Assembly: GCF_003046175.1 (NCBI RefSeq)
Contig: NZ_PZZM01000001.1
Coordinates: 1,869,001 to 1,933,000 of the forward strand
Source of the DNA: Bosea sp. 124
GTDB taxonomy: Bacteria; Pseudomonadota; Alphaproteobacteria; Rhizobiales; Beijerinckiaceae
DNA length: 64,000 bases
Direction: 5' to 3'
The translations under genes and the position numbers were made by a program. Below, piece by piece: positions 55,582 through 63,437 of the stretch (position 1 is the stretch's first letter; every line of letters starts with the position of its first letter). A model generated the notes under the pieces. The model saw only the letters and a list, made by a program, of their open reading frames with translations, did no database searches and was not told the origin of the DNA.

Positions 55582-56595
55582 ATGTCCACCCCCTTCAAGA
55601 ACGTCCTCGTGACCGGCGGCGCCGGCTATGCGGGCAGCCTTCTTTGCCCGCAGCTGCTCGCCAGCGGGTATAATGTCACTTGCTTTGATATTGGCTTTTT
55701 CGGGTCGGACTTCCTTCCGCACGGCCACCCGAACTTCAAGCTGATCAAGGGTGACATTCGCGATCTCGCCACGCTGCGCGAAGCCTTCAAGGGCATCGAA
55801 TGCGTCGTCAATCTCGCCTGCATCTCCAACGATGCCAGCTTCGAGCTTGACGAGAACCTGTCGACCTCGATCAATCTTGACGCTTTCGAGCCCATGGTGA
55901 TCGCGGCGAAGGAAGCCGGCGTGAAGCGCTTCGTCTACGCGTCGTCCAGCTCGGTTTATGGCGTCTCCGAGTCCCCGAACGTCACCGAGGATCATCCCCT
56001 GCTGCCGCTGACCCTTTACAATAAATACAAGGGCATGTGCGAGCCGCTGCTCAAGAAGCACACGGATGATAATTTCGTCGGCGTGATCTTTCGCCCGGCG
56101 ACGCTGTGCGGCTATGCTCCACGCCAGCGGCTGGACCTGTCGGTTAACATTCTGACCAACCATGCAGTCAACAACAACAAGATCACCGTGTTTGGCGGCG
56201 ATCAGATGCGTCCGAACCTGCATGTTCAGGATTATTGCAACGCGGTCGAGATGCTGATGACGGCGCCTGCCGAGAAGATCCAGAACGAGACCTTTAACAT
56301 CGGCTTCCAGAACATGAGCATTGCCGACCTGGCCCTGCTGGTGAAGGACGTCGTCGAGCAGGAGTTCCCGGACAAGGCGCCAATCGGCATCGTCACAACG
56401 CCGAGCGATGACAACCGCTCCTATCACATTAACTCGGACAAGGTGACGCGCGTGCTCGGCTTCAAGCCGAAGTTCTCGATCGAGGACGCCGTCCGCGACC
56501 TTTGCAAGGCCTTCAAGGCCGGCAAGCTGCCGAACTCGATGACCGATACGGGCTACTACAACGTGAAGACGCTGAAGGCGAAGGAAGCCGCCTGA
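55582..56595 (+). CDS. NAD-dependent nucleotide-sugar epimerase/dehydratase (SDR)
   Basis: 337 residues. Extended SDR: VLVTGGAGYAGSLL (TGxxGxxG NAD motif), DIRD, VVNLACISND, a Ser-rich strand YASSSSVYG and the catalytic YNKYK (YxxxK). The segment RPNLHVQDYCNAVEMLM is typical of sugar-nucleotide enzymes. C-terminal blocks are extended-SDR substrate-binding. Exact reaction (4-epimerase, 4,6-dehydratase or 3,5-epimerase) is not determinable. Starts 24 bases after the transaldolase and its stop overlaps the next start (TGATG). Confidence 0.9.
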   Translation: MSTPFKNVLVTGGAGYAGSLLCPQLLASGYNVTCFDIGFFGSDFLPHGHPNFKLIKGDIRDLATLREAFKGIECVVNLACISNDASFELDENLSTSINLDAFEPMVIAAKEAGVKRFVYASSSSVYGVSESPNVTEDHPLLPLTLYNKYKGMCEPLLKKHTDDNFVGVIFRPATLCGYAPRQRLDLSVNILTNHAVNNNKITVFGGDQMRPNLHVQDYCNAVEMLMTAPAEKIQNETFNIGFQNMSIADLALLVKDVVEQEFPDKAPIGIVTTPSDDNRSYHINSDKVTRVLGFKPKFSIEDAVRDLCKAFKAGKLPNSMTDTGYYNVKTLKAKEAA

Positions 56596-57596
56596 TGAGC
56601 AAGCCTGTCGCCGTCGTCACGGGAGGCGCGGGCTTCATTGGCAGTCATATGGTCGACGTTCTGATCGAGGCCGGCTTTGCCGTCCGCGTCGTCGACAACC
56701 TGACCGGTGGGCACCTCAGCAACCTCAAGCAGCATCACGGTAATCCCGATCTCACGACGGAATGGGTCGACATCCGCACCCTCGAGCCCGGCAATGCCGC
56801 GTTCGAGGGTGCGCGCTATGTCTTCCATCTGGCAGGGATCGGCGACATCGTGCCGTCGATCGAGAAGCCCATCGACTACATGGACGTGAACGTCCAGGGC
56901 ACGGTGCGCGTGCTTGAATGCGCGCGCGCCGCCGGCGTGCAGAAGCTGGTGTATGCCGCCTCGTCCTCCTGCTACGGCCTGGCCGACACGCCAACCCGCG
57001 AGGACCATCGGATCGACCCGATGTACCCCTACGCGCTCTCGAAGTATCAGGGCGAGCAGGCAGTCTTTCACTGGAACAAGGTCTATGGCCTGCCGGTGAA
57101 CTCGATCTGCATCTTCAACGCCTACGGGCCACGCGTCCGGACGACGGGCGTCTACGGCGCCGTGTTCGGCGTCTTCTTCCGTCAGAAGCTCGCCGGCGCA
57201 CCCTATACGGTGGTCGGCGACGGGACCCAGGCGCGCGATTTCATCTATGTGCGCGATGTCGCCGAAGCCTTCTTCGCGGCAGCCAAGACCGAAACCGTCG
57301 GCGAGCGCTTCAACGTCGGCGCCGACAATCCGCAGCCGATCAACCGCTTGATCGAGATTCTCGGGGGCGACGTCGTCTACGTGCCGAAACGCCCAGGCGA
57401 GCCGGATGTGACCCACGCCGACATCACGAAGATCACGACGATGCTCGGCTGGGCGCCCAAGGTGCCCTTCGAGCAGGGCGTCGCCAACATGCTCTCCAAT
57501 ATCGAGCGCTGGAACGATGCCCCGCTCTGGGACCCGAACTCGATCGCGAAGGCGACCGAGACCTGGTTCCGCTACATGTCGAAGAACGAAGGCTGA
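56595..57596 (+). CDS. NAD-dependent nucleotide-sugar epimerase/dehydratase (SDR)
   Basis: 333 residues from ATG 56595, sharing one base with the previous stop. Extended SDR with VTGGAGFIGSHMVDVL, FHLAGIGDIVPSIEKP, YAASSSCYG, catalytic YALSK, and FNAYGPRVRTTG plus GDGTQARDFIYVRDVAEAF, all close to UDP-glucose/UDP-glucuronate 4-epimerases. It is less divergent than the preceding SDR gene (55582-56595). Followed after five bases by the kinase/nucleotidyltransferase gene, within the same operon. Confidence 0.9.
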   Translation: MSKPVAVVTGGAGFIGSHMVDVLIEAGFAVRVVDNLTGGHLSNLKQHHGNPDLTTEWVDIRTLEPGNAAFEGARYVFHLAGIGDIVPSIEKPIDYMDVNVQGTVRVLECARAAGVQKLVYAASSSCYGLADTPTREDHRIDPMYPYALSKYQGEQAVFHWNKVYGLPVNSICIFNAYGPRVRTTGVYGAVFGVFFRQKLAGAPYTVVGDGTQARDFIYVRDVAEAFFAAAKTETVGERFNVGADNPQPINRLIEILGGDVVYVPKRPGEPDVTHADITKITTMLGWAPKVPFEQGVANMLSNIERWNDAPLWDPNSIAKATETWFRYMSKNEG

Positions 57597-57601
57597 AACG
57601 A

Positions 57602-59152
57602 ATGGCTATTTCGCTGACCGAGCGCTACCGCCACAAGATCGTCACGGCAGAGCAGCTTCGCGAGATCATCGGCGCGCCGCCGCGCAAGAAGCGCGTGATC
57701 ATGTGCCATGGCGTGTTCGACGTCGTGCATCCCGGCCATGTCCGCCACCTGCTCTACGCCAAGAGCAAGGCAGACACGCTCGTCTGCAGCCTGACGGCCG
57801 ACAAGCATATCTCGAAGGGCGCGCATCGGCCGCATATCCCGCAGGAATTGCGGGCGGCCAATCTGGCCGCCTTCGAGATGGTCGACTACGTCGTCATCGA
57901 CACCAACGCCAAGCCTCTGGAGAATATCCAGATCATCCAGCCAGACTATTTCGCCAAGGGCTTCGAGTACACCGCCGTCGGCATGCCGCCGAAGACGGCG
58001 GAGGAAGCAGCAATCGTCGAAGCCTATGGCGGCGAGATGATCTTCACGCCCGGCGACATCGTCTATTCATCGACGAGCCTCATCAATCTGGCTCCGCCGA
58101 CGATCCAATACGAGAAGCTGCAACTGGTCATGGAGCGCTACGGCGTCACCTTCGACAAGATGCGCAGCACGATCGACGGCATGATCGGCAAGAAGGTCCA
58201 TGTCATCGGCGACACCATCGTCGACAGCTATACGCAATGCGCGATGATCGGCGGCCAGACCAAGACGCCGACGATGAGCGTGCTCTTCGAACGCAAGCAG
58301 GATTTCGTCGGCGGCGCCGCGATCGTCGCCAAACACCTGCGTGCCGCCGGCGCCGACGTCACCTTCACCACCGTCCTCGGCGAGGATGCGCTCAAGGACT
58401 TCGTGCTGGAGGATCTCGAGCAGGCCGGGATCGACACCATGGCGATCATCGATTCGACGCGCCCGACGGTGAACAAGAACGCGATCGTCGTCGGCGGCTA
58501 CAGGCTGCTCAAGGTCGACACGCTCGACAACCGCTCGATCTCGGACACGATCCTCGGCCAGATGACCTCCGCCGTCGCCAATGTGCCCGTCGACGCGGTC
58601 GTCTATTCCGATTTCCGCCACGGCATCTTCAACCGTCGCACGATCCCCGAATTCACGCGGGCGCTGCCGGCCGGCGTCTACAAGGTCGCCGACAGCCAGG
58701 TCGCCAGCCGCTGGGGCAACATCACCGAATTCCAGGGCTTCGACCTCATCACCCCCAATGAGCGCGAAGCGCGCTTCGCGCTGGGCGACCAGGATTCCGG
58801 CATCAGGCCGCTGGCCTCGCAGCTCTACGACAAGTCCGCTTGCAAGCTGCTGATGCTCAAGCTCGGCGAGCGCGGCATGCTGGTCTGCCGCGGCGCCGAT
58901 CACGAGTCGCTCGACAGCTTCTATGTCATCGACACCTTCGTCGAACATCTGGTCGATCCCGTCGGCGCGGGCGACGCACTGCTGGCCTATTCGACGCTGG
59001 CCATGCTGGTCTCTCAGGACGATGCTTTGGCGAGCATTCTGGGCGCCATGGCGGCCGCCTGCGAATGCGAATATGACGGCAATATCCCGATCACGACCGA
59101 GGCGATGCACCGCAAGATCGACCTCGTCGAGAAGCGCGTGAACTTCGGCTGA
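57602..59152 (+). CDS. Bifunctional sugar-phosphate nucleotidyltransferase / PfkB kinase (HldE-like, reversed order)
   Basis: 516 residues. N-terminal cytidylyltransferase-like domain: MCHGVFDVVHPGHVRHLLYA with the HxGH motif at about residues 43-46. C-terminal ribokinase-like domain: HVIGDTIVDSYTQC, FVGGAAIVAKHLRAAGADV, and the anion hole/catalytic base DPVGAGDALLAY at about 452-463 (Asp-458). E. coli HldE has kinase first and nucleotidyltransferase last; here the order is reversed. It would phosphorylate C1 of a heptose 7-phosphate and then attach a nucleotide. Homology is clear, substrate is inferred. Confidence 0.9.
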   Translation: MAISLTERYRHKIVTAEQLREIIGAPPRKKRVIMCHGVFDVVHPGHVRHLLYAKSKADTLVCSLTADKHISKGAHRPHIPQELRAANLAAFEMVDYVVIDTNAKPLENIQIIQPDYFAKGFEYTAVGMPPKTAEEAAIVEAYGGEMIFTPGDIVYSSTSLINLAPPTIQYEKLQLVMERYGVTFDKMRSTIDGMIGKKVHVIGDTIVDSYTQCAMIGGQTKTPTMSVLFERKQDFVGGAAIVAKHLRAAGADVTFTTVLGEDALKDFVLEDLEQAGIDTMAIIDSTRPTVNKNAIVVGGYRLLKVDTLDNRSISDTILGQMTSAVANVPVDAVVYSDFRHGIFNRRTIPEFTRALPAGVYKVADSQVASRWGNITEFQGFDLITPNEREARFALGDQDSGIRPLASQLYDKSACKLLMLKLGERGMLVCRGADHESLDSFYVIDTFVEHLVDPVGAGDALLAYSTLAMLVSQDDALASILGAMAAACECEYDGNIPITTEAMHRKIDLVEKRVNFG

Positions 59153-59156
59153 TCTG

Positions 59157-60098
59157 ATGCGTGTCGTCGTCGCAGGCCTGGGCGTCCAGGGGCACAAGCG
59201 CCGCCGTTTCGCGGGCAGCGACTTCGTCGCCACCGTCGACCCGGTGAATCCGGAGGCGGATTTCCGCGATCTCGCGGACGTGCCGCTGGACCGCTACGAC
59301 GCCGTGCTCGCCTGCATCCCGGACGCGCCGAAGGTCGCGCTGCTGAACTACTGCATCGACAACGGCAAGCACGTCCTGGTCGAGAAGCCACTCTGGGCAG
59401 GCGACGAGGCCGATATCATCGCGCTCGAAGAATCCGCCCAGGCGCGCGGCGTGGTGCTCTACACCGCCTACAACCACCGCTTCGAGCCGCATTACGTGCG
59501 GATGCGGGACCTGATCCGCTCCGGCGAACTCGGCGAGATCTATTCCTGCCGGATGTTCTACGGAAACGGCACTGCGCGGCTCGTGCGCGATTCCGTCTGG
59601 CGCGATCACGGGGCCGGCGTGCTGCCCGATCTCGGCTCGCATCTGCTCGACACCTGTCGCTTCTGGTTCGGCAACATCTCCGACGCCTTCACGCTGATCG
59701 GCGCCAACGCCTTCGAGAACCGCGCCGCCGACCATGTCGTAATCGGCAACGAGTCGAGGCGACCGCGCATCGAGCTCGAGATGACGCTGCTGATGTGGCG
59801 CAACCACTTCACCTGCGACATCCTCGCGGAGAAGGGTACGGCCCATATCAGCTCGCTCTGCAAATGGGGGCCGAGCGAGTTCACCAAGCGCATGCGCGTC
59901 CTGCCGAGCGGCCGCCCGCCCGAGGACAACGTTACACTGGTCCAGGACGACCCGACCTGGGCGCTCGAATACGCCCATTTCAAGGGGCTGGTAGAACACG
60001 GCGCGCGGACCGACCTGACGGACGCGCTCTGGCTTCACCGCACGCTCAAGCGCCTCGGCGACGAGGTCGAGGCCCAAATCGCGGAGAACGTGGCATGA
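59157..60098 (+). CDS. Gfo/Idh/MocA-family oxidoreductase
   Basis: 313 residues. NAD(P)-dependent Rossmann-fold sugar oxidoreductase. The N-terminal VVVAGLGVQGHKRRR has GxGxxG, HVLVEKPLWAG contains the family signature EKP, and DLGSHLLDTCRFWFG is the C-terminal-domain motif with the conserved D-x-GSH-x-x-D. Members oxidise or reduce sugar-nucleotide hydroxyls, e.g. WlbA-type 3-dehydrogenases. Starts four bases after the previous stop and its stop overlaps the next start by four bases (ATGA). Confidence 0.9.
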   Translation: MRVVVAGLGVQGHKRRRFAGSDFVATVDPVNPEADFRDLADVPLDRYDAVLACIPDAPKVALLNYCIDNGKHVLVEKPLWAGDEADIIALEESAQARGVVLYTAYNHRFEPHYVRMRDLIRSGELGEIYSCRMFYGNGTARLVRDSVWRDHGAGVLPDLGSHLLDTCRFWFGNISDAFTLIGANAFENRAADHVVIGNESRRPRIELEMTLLMWRNHFTCDILAEKGTAHISSLCKWGPSEFTKRMRVLPSGRPPEDNVTLVQDDPTWALEYAHFKGLVEHGARTDLTDALWLHRTLKRLGDEVEAQIAENVA

Positions 60099-61372
60099 CC
60101 ACCGTCGGCTTTGCCGGGATGACGCATCTCGGCCTCGTCTCGGCGACCGGGATCGCGGCCAAGGGCTTCAAGACCATCTGCTATGACGGCGACGCCGCGC
60201 TGGTCGAGCGGCTGCGCGCCGGAACACTGCCGGTTCTGGAGCCCGGGCTCGATGCTCTCGTCGCGTCCAACGGCGACCGGCAGCGCTTCACCGCCGATAT
60301 CGCCGAGCTGTCGGGATGCGACGTCGTCTATATCGCGCCGGACATCCCGACCGACGATCAGGGTCGGAGCGACACCGCCGTGATCCACAGGCTGATCGAT
60401 GCGGTCGCGCCCATGCTGGCTCCCGCGGCGATCATGGTGGTGCTGTCGCAGGTCGAGCCGGGCTTCACCCGCGCGCTGTCGCAGCCCGAGGCGGCCCGCC
60501 GCTATTATCAGGTTGAGACGCTCGTCTTCGGCCGTGCCGTCGAGCGCGCGATGGAGCCCGAGCGCTACATCATCGGCTGTGCCGATCCCGCGGAACAGCT
60601 GCCGCTGCATTTCGAGGCCGTGCTGAAGGCCTTTGGCTGCCCGATTCTGCCGATGCGGTACGAAAGCGCCGAGCTCGCCAAAATCTCGATCAATTTCTGC
60701 CTCGTGGCCTCGGTCAGTGTCGCCAACACGCTTGCGGAGGTCTGCGAGGGGATCGGTGCGGACTGGTCGGAGATCGTGCCGGCGCTGAAGCTCGACCGCC
60801 GGATCGGCGCCTATTCCTATCTCGCGCCCGGCCTCGGCATTGCCGGCGGCAATCTGGAGCGCGATCTCGCCACGATCCAGCGCATCGGCGCGAAGCACGA
60901 CACCGATACCGGCGTCGTCGCAGCCTGGAAGGCCAACAGCCTGCACCGGCGCGACTGGGCCGCGCGCACGATCAAGAGCGAACTCCTCGACGGCAAGCCT
61001 GGCGCCACTTTGGCGATCTGGGGTCTCGCCTACAAGGAAAACACCCATTCGGTGAAGAACTCGCCGTCGCTGGCGACCATCGCCCAGATCCCGACAGCGA
61101 AGCTCCGGCTGCACGATCCCGCCGTGCCCGCCAGCGTCGTCGGAAGTTCGGACAAGGAAGGTTTCGCCACGGCGCTCGAAGCGCTTCAGGGCGCCGACGC
61201 CTTGCTCATCCTCACGCCGTGGCCGGAATACAAGGCCATGGCACCGGCGGATATCGCTGCCCGCCTCGCCGGCCGGCTCGTTCTCGACCCCTACGCCGTG
61301 CTCGACGCCGCCAGGGCGCGTGCGGCCGGGCTCGACCATCGCACGCTCGGGCGCGCGCCCGTCAAAAACTGA
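60095..61372 (+). CDS. UDP-glucose/GDP-mannose dehydrogenase-family protein lacking the catalytic cysteine
   Basis: 425 residues, ATG 60095. Family structure is complete: N-terminal NAD domain (VGFAGMTHLGLVSA), central helix with AELAKISINFCLVASVSVANTLAEVCE (Lys-196 and Asn-200 conserved) and C-terminal domain (LAIWGLAYKENTHSVKNSPS). The active-site segment normally reads GGSCFPKD; here it is GGNLERD, with Asn at position 253 (codon 60851-60853) in place of the catalytic Cys, while Asp-257 remains. Without the Cys the two-step oxidation to a uronic acid should fail, so a different reaction or a single oxidation is likely. Confidence 0.88.
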   Translation: MTTVGFAGMTHLGLVSATGIAAKGFKTICYDGDAALVERLRAGTLPVLEPGLDALVASNGDRQRFTADIAELSGCDVVYIAPDIPTDDQGRSDTAVIHRLIDAVAPMLAPAAIMVVLSQVEPGFTRALSQPEAARRYYQVETLVFGRAVERAMEPERYIIGCADPAEQLPLHFEAVLKAFGCPILPMRYESAELAKISINFCLVASVSVANTLAEVCEGIGADWSEIVPALKLDRRIGAYSYLAPGLGIAGGNLERDLATIQRIGAKHDTDTGVVAAWKANSLHRRDWAARTIKSELLDGKPGATLAIWGLAYKENTHSVKNSPSLATIAQIPTAKLRLHDPAVPASVVGSSDKEGFATALEALQGADALLILTPWPEYKAMAPADIAARLAGRLVLDPYAVLDAARARAAGLDHRTLGRAPVKN

Positions 61373-61378
61373 GGTTAC

Positions 61379-62263
61379 ATGCTGACGCATCACGCAGCCG
61401 CCGGCGGCAAGCCAGAACGCATCGTCGTCATCGGCGCCGGCAGCTTCGTCGGCAAGGCGCTGATCGCGCGGCTGGCGAAGGAGGGCGTGACGGTTCTCGC
61501 GCTGGGGCGCTCCGAGGTCGATCTGGTCTCGGAGGGCGCCGGCCAGACGCTCGCCGCCTTCCTGAAGCCCACCGACAGCGTCGTCGCCATCTCGGCCAAG
61601 GCGCCTTGCCGCAATGCCGCCGATTTTCTGGTCAACGCCCGCATCATCGCGACGCTGGTCGACGCGCTGCAGACGAAGCCGGTCGCGCATCTGCTCAACA
61701 TCAGTTCCGATGCCGTCTATGGCGACGATCCGGTGCCGCTGTCGGAGGCCGCGCCTGCTGCGCCTGGCAGCCTGCATGGCGCGATGCATCTGGCGCGCGA
61801 GATTGCTCTCTCCGGCCTCGGCCTGCCGTTCGCTACGCTGCGGCCCACGCTGATCTATGGTGCGTCGGACCCGCATAGCGGCTATGGACCCAACATGTTC
61901 CGCCGCAAGGCCAACATGGGCGAGGAGATCGTCCTGTTCGGCGAGGGCGAAGAGCGGCGCGATCATGTCGCGGTCGAAGACGTCGCCGAGCTTGCCACGC
62001 GGATCCTGCTCAGGCGCTCGACCGGCACGCTGAACGCAGCCTCCGGCCAGGTGACCAGCTTCCGCGACATCGCCGCCGCCGCGGGCCGGATCGCGGGTCG
62101 CGAGGTCGTCATCAAGAGCCGGCCGCGGTCCGGCCCGATGCCGCATAACGGCTATCGTCCTTTCGACATCGCCGCCACGACGGCCGCCTTCCCGGATTTC
62201 GTCTATACGGATCTGGAGAGCGGCATGGTGCGGGCGCAAGCGACGGAGTTCCCCAATGGCTGA
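61379..62263 (+). CDS. SDR-family nucleotide-sugar protein lacking YxxxK
   Basis: 294 residues. N-terminal NAD-binding IVVIGAGSFVGKALI, a Ser-rich strand LLNISSDAVYGD, and the C-terminal GEGEERRDHVAVEDVAELA place it in the extended SDR family (RmlD/epimerase-like). The catalytic tyrosine and lysine that should follow are missing: the aligned segment is SLHGAMHLARE, giving His-133 and His-137. So it may bind a nucleotide sugar with altered or no catalysis. ATG 61379 follows the previous stop by six bases; it overlaps the next gene by eight bases. Confidence 0.82.
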   Translation: MLTHHAAAGGKPERIVVIGAGSFVGKALIARLAKEGVTVLALGRSEVDLVSEGAGQTLAAFLKPTDSVVAISAKAPCRNAADFLVNARIIATLVDALQTKPVAHLLNISSDAVYGDDPVPLSEAAPAAPGSLHGAMHLAREIALSGLGLPFATLRPTLIYGASDPHSGYGPNMFRRKANMGEEIVLFGEGEERRDHVAVEDVAELATRILLRRSTGTLNAASGQVTSFRDIAAAAGRIAGREVVIKSRPRSGPMPHNGYRPFDIAATTAAFPDFVYTDLESGMVRAQATEFPNG

Positions 62264-62915
62264 GGTCGATCTGCTGCGCTCGCTGCCCAAGCCCAAGCGC
62301 AACATCCAGAAGCGCTCGGAGGCCAAGGACCCGGCGATCATCGCCATCGCCAAGCAGTATGGCGAGATGTATTGGGATGGGCCGCGCGAATACGGCTACG
62401 GCGGCTATCGTTATGACGGTCGCTGGCGCGCCGTCGCGCGCGACATCATCGAGCATTACGGCCTCAAGCCGGGTATGAAGGTGCTCGATGTGGGCTGCGG
62501 CAAGGGTTTCTTGGTCAAGGACCTGATGCTGGAATGTCCGGGCCTCGAGGTCTTCGGGCTCGACGTCTCGCTCTATGCGATCCTGAACGCTCCCGAGGAG
62601 CTGGCCGGGCGGCTTCATCTCGGCACCGCCGAGAAACTGCCCTTCCCGGACAACGCATTCGATTGCGTCATCTCGCTGAACACCATCCATAATTTCCCGC
62701 GCCCACGGGCGATCAAGGCGATGGCGGAGATCGAACGCGTCTCGAAGACGAACAAATCCTTCGTGGTCGTCGACAGCTACCTGAACGAGGAGCAGAAGGC
62801 GGTCTTCGAGAGCTGGGTCCTGACGGCCGAGTTCTATGGCTATCCGAACGAGTGGATCGCCGTGTTCGAGGACGCCGGCTACACCGGTGACTGGAACTGG
62901 ACGATCATCGAATGA
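62256..62915 (+). CDS. Class I SAM-dependent methyltransferase
   Basis: 219 residues. Motif I VLDVGCGKGFLVKDL, acidic loop FGLDVSLYAI, motif II LPFPDNAFDCVISLNTIHNF, and post-motif EIERVSKTNKSFVVVDSY match small-molecule methyltransferases of class I. The C-terminal part (WVLTAEFYGYPNEW) is likely substrate-binding. In context it would O-, N- or C-methylate a nucleotide sugar. It overlaps the previous gene by eight bases and the NUDIX gene by four. Confidence 0.9.
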   Translation: MAEVDLLRSLPKPKRNIQKRSEAKDPAIIAIAKQYGEMYWDGPREYGYGGYRYDGRWRAVARDIIEHYGLKPGMKVLDVGCGKGFLVKDLMLECPGLEVFGLDVSLYAILNAPEELAGRLHLGTAEKLPFPDNAFDCVISLNTIHNFPRPRAIKAMAEIERVSKTNKSFVVVDSYLNEEQKAVFESWVLTAEFYGYPNEWIAVFEDAGYTGDWNWTIIE

Positions 62916-63415
62916 GCGATCCGCTGCTATCGCGCAACCTGTTCATGGCTCCCGCCAGATTGAACTTCAAGGACGCGGCGGCGGCTCTGATCATGCTCGA
63001 CGACGGCCGCTATCTCATGCAGTTGCGCGATGACAAGCCGGGTATCTTCTATCCCGACCATTGGGGGCTGTTCGGTGGCGCGATCGAGGACGGCGAGGAT
63101 GCCGAAGCCGCCCTGCGCCGCGAATTGCGGGAGGAACTCGGCTATGATACCGGTGCCGTCACCTTTTTCACCACGATGAATTTCGGCTTCGACAGCATCG
63201 GCGCCAGCCGGTCGGTCAGAGTTTTCTACGAGGTCGCGATGAAGGCGTCCGATCTCAACGGTCTCGTCCTGACGGAAGGAAGCGCCTTCGAAGCCGTCAG
63301 CGTCGGCGATCTGCTGATCAACCGTCGCATCGTGCCTTACGATTCCTTCGCCATCTGGCTGCACCACAACTGGCGCAACGGTGTCTGGGTCGACGACACC
63401 TCCCAACCGAATTAG
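62912..63415 (+). CDS. NUDIX hydrolase, GDP-mannose-mannosyl-hydrolase-like
   Basis: 167 residues. The Nudix box is complete: G-x5-E-x7-REUxEExG in GAIEDGEDAEAALRRELREE, followed by LGYDT. Glu residues there bind Mg for hydrolysis of nucleoside diphosphates linked to another group. A GGAIEDGED start and FYPDHWGLFGG are like the sugar-nucleotide branch (Gmm-like). In this operon it may remove a toxic or wrong intermediate, or hydrolyse the nucleotide sugar. Its ATG overlaps the methyltransferase stop (ATGA). Confidence 0.9.
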   Translation: MSDPLLSRNLFMAPARLNFKDAAAALIMLDDGRYLMQLRDDKPGIFYPDHWGLFGGAIEDGEDAEAALRRELREELGYDTGAVTFFTTMNFGFDSIGASRSVRVFYEVAMKASDLNGLVLTEGSAFEAVSVGDLLINRRIVPYDSFAIWLHHNWRNGVWVDDTSQPN

Positions 63416-63437
63416 AGCCAACGAGAAGAGAGTTCCG

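Noticed and set aside
56918..59152. A single 744-codon frame joining the SDR region and the kinase/nucleotidyltransferase as a fusion
   Set aside because: The first 228 codons are the SDR gene read out of frame; the real protein starts at ATG 57602 right after the SDR stop.
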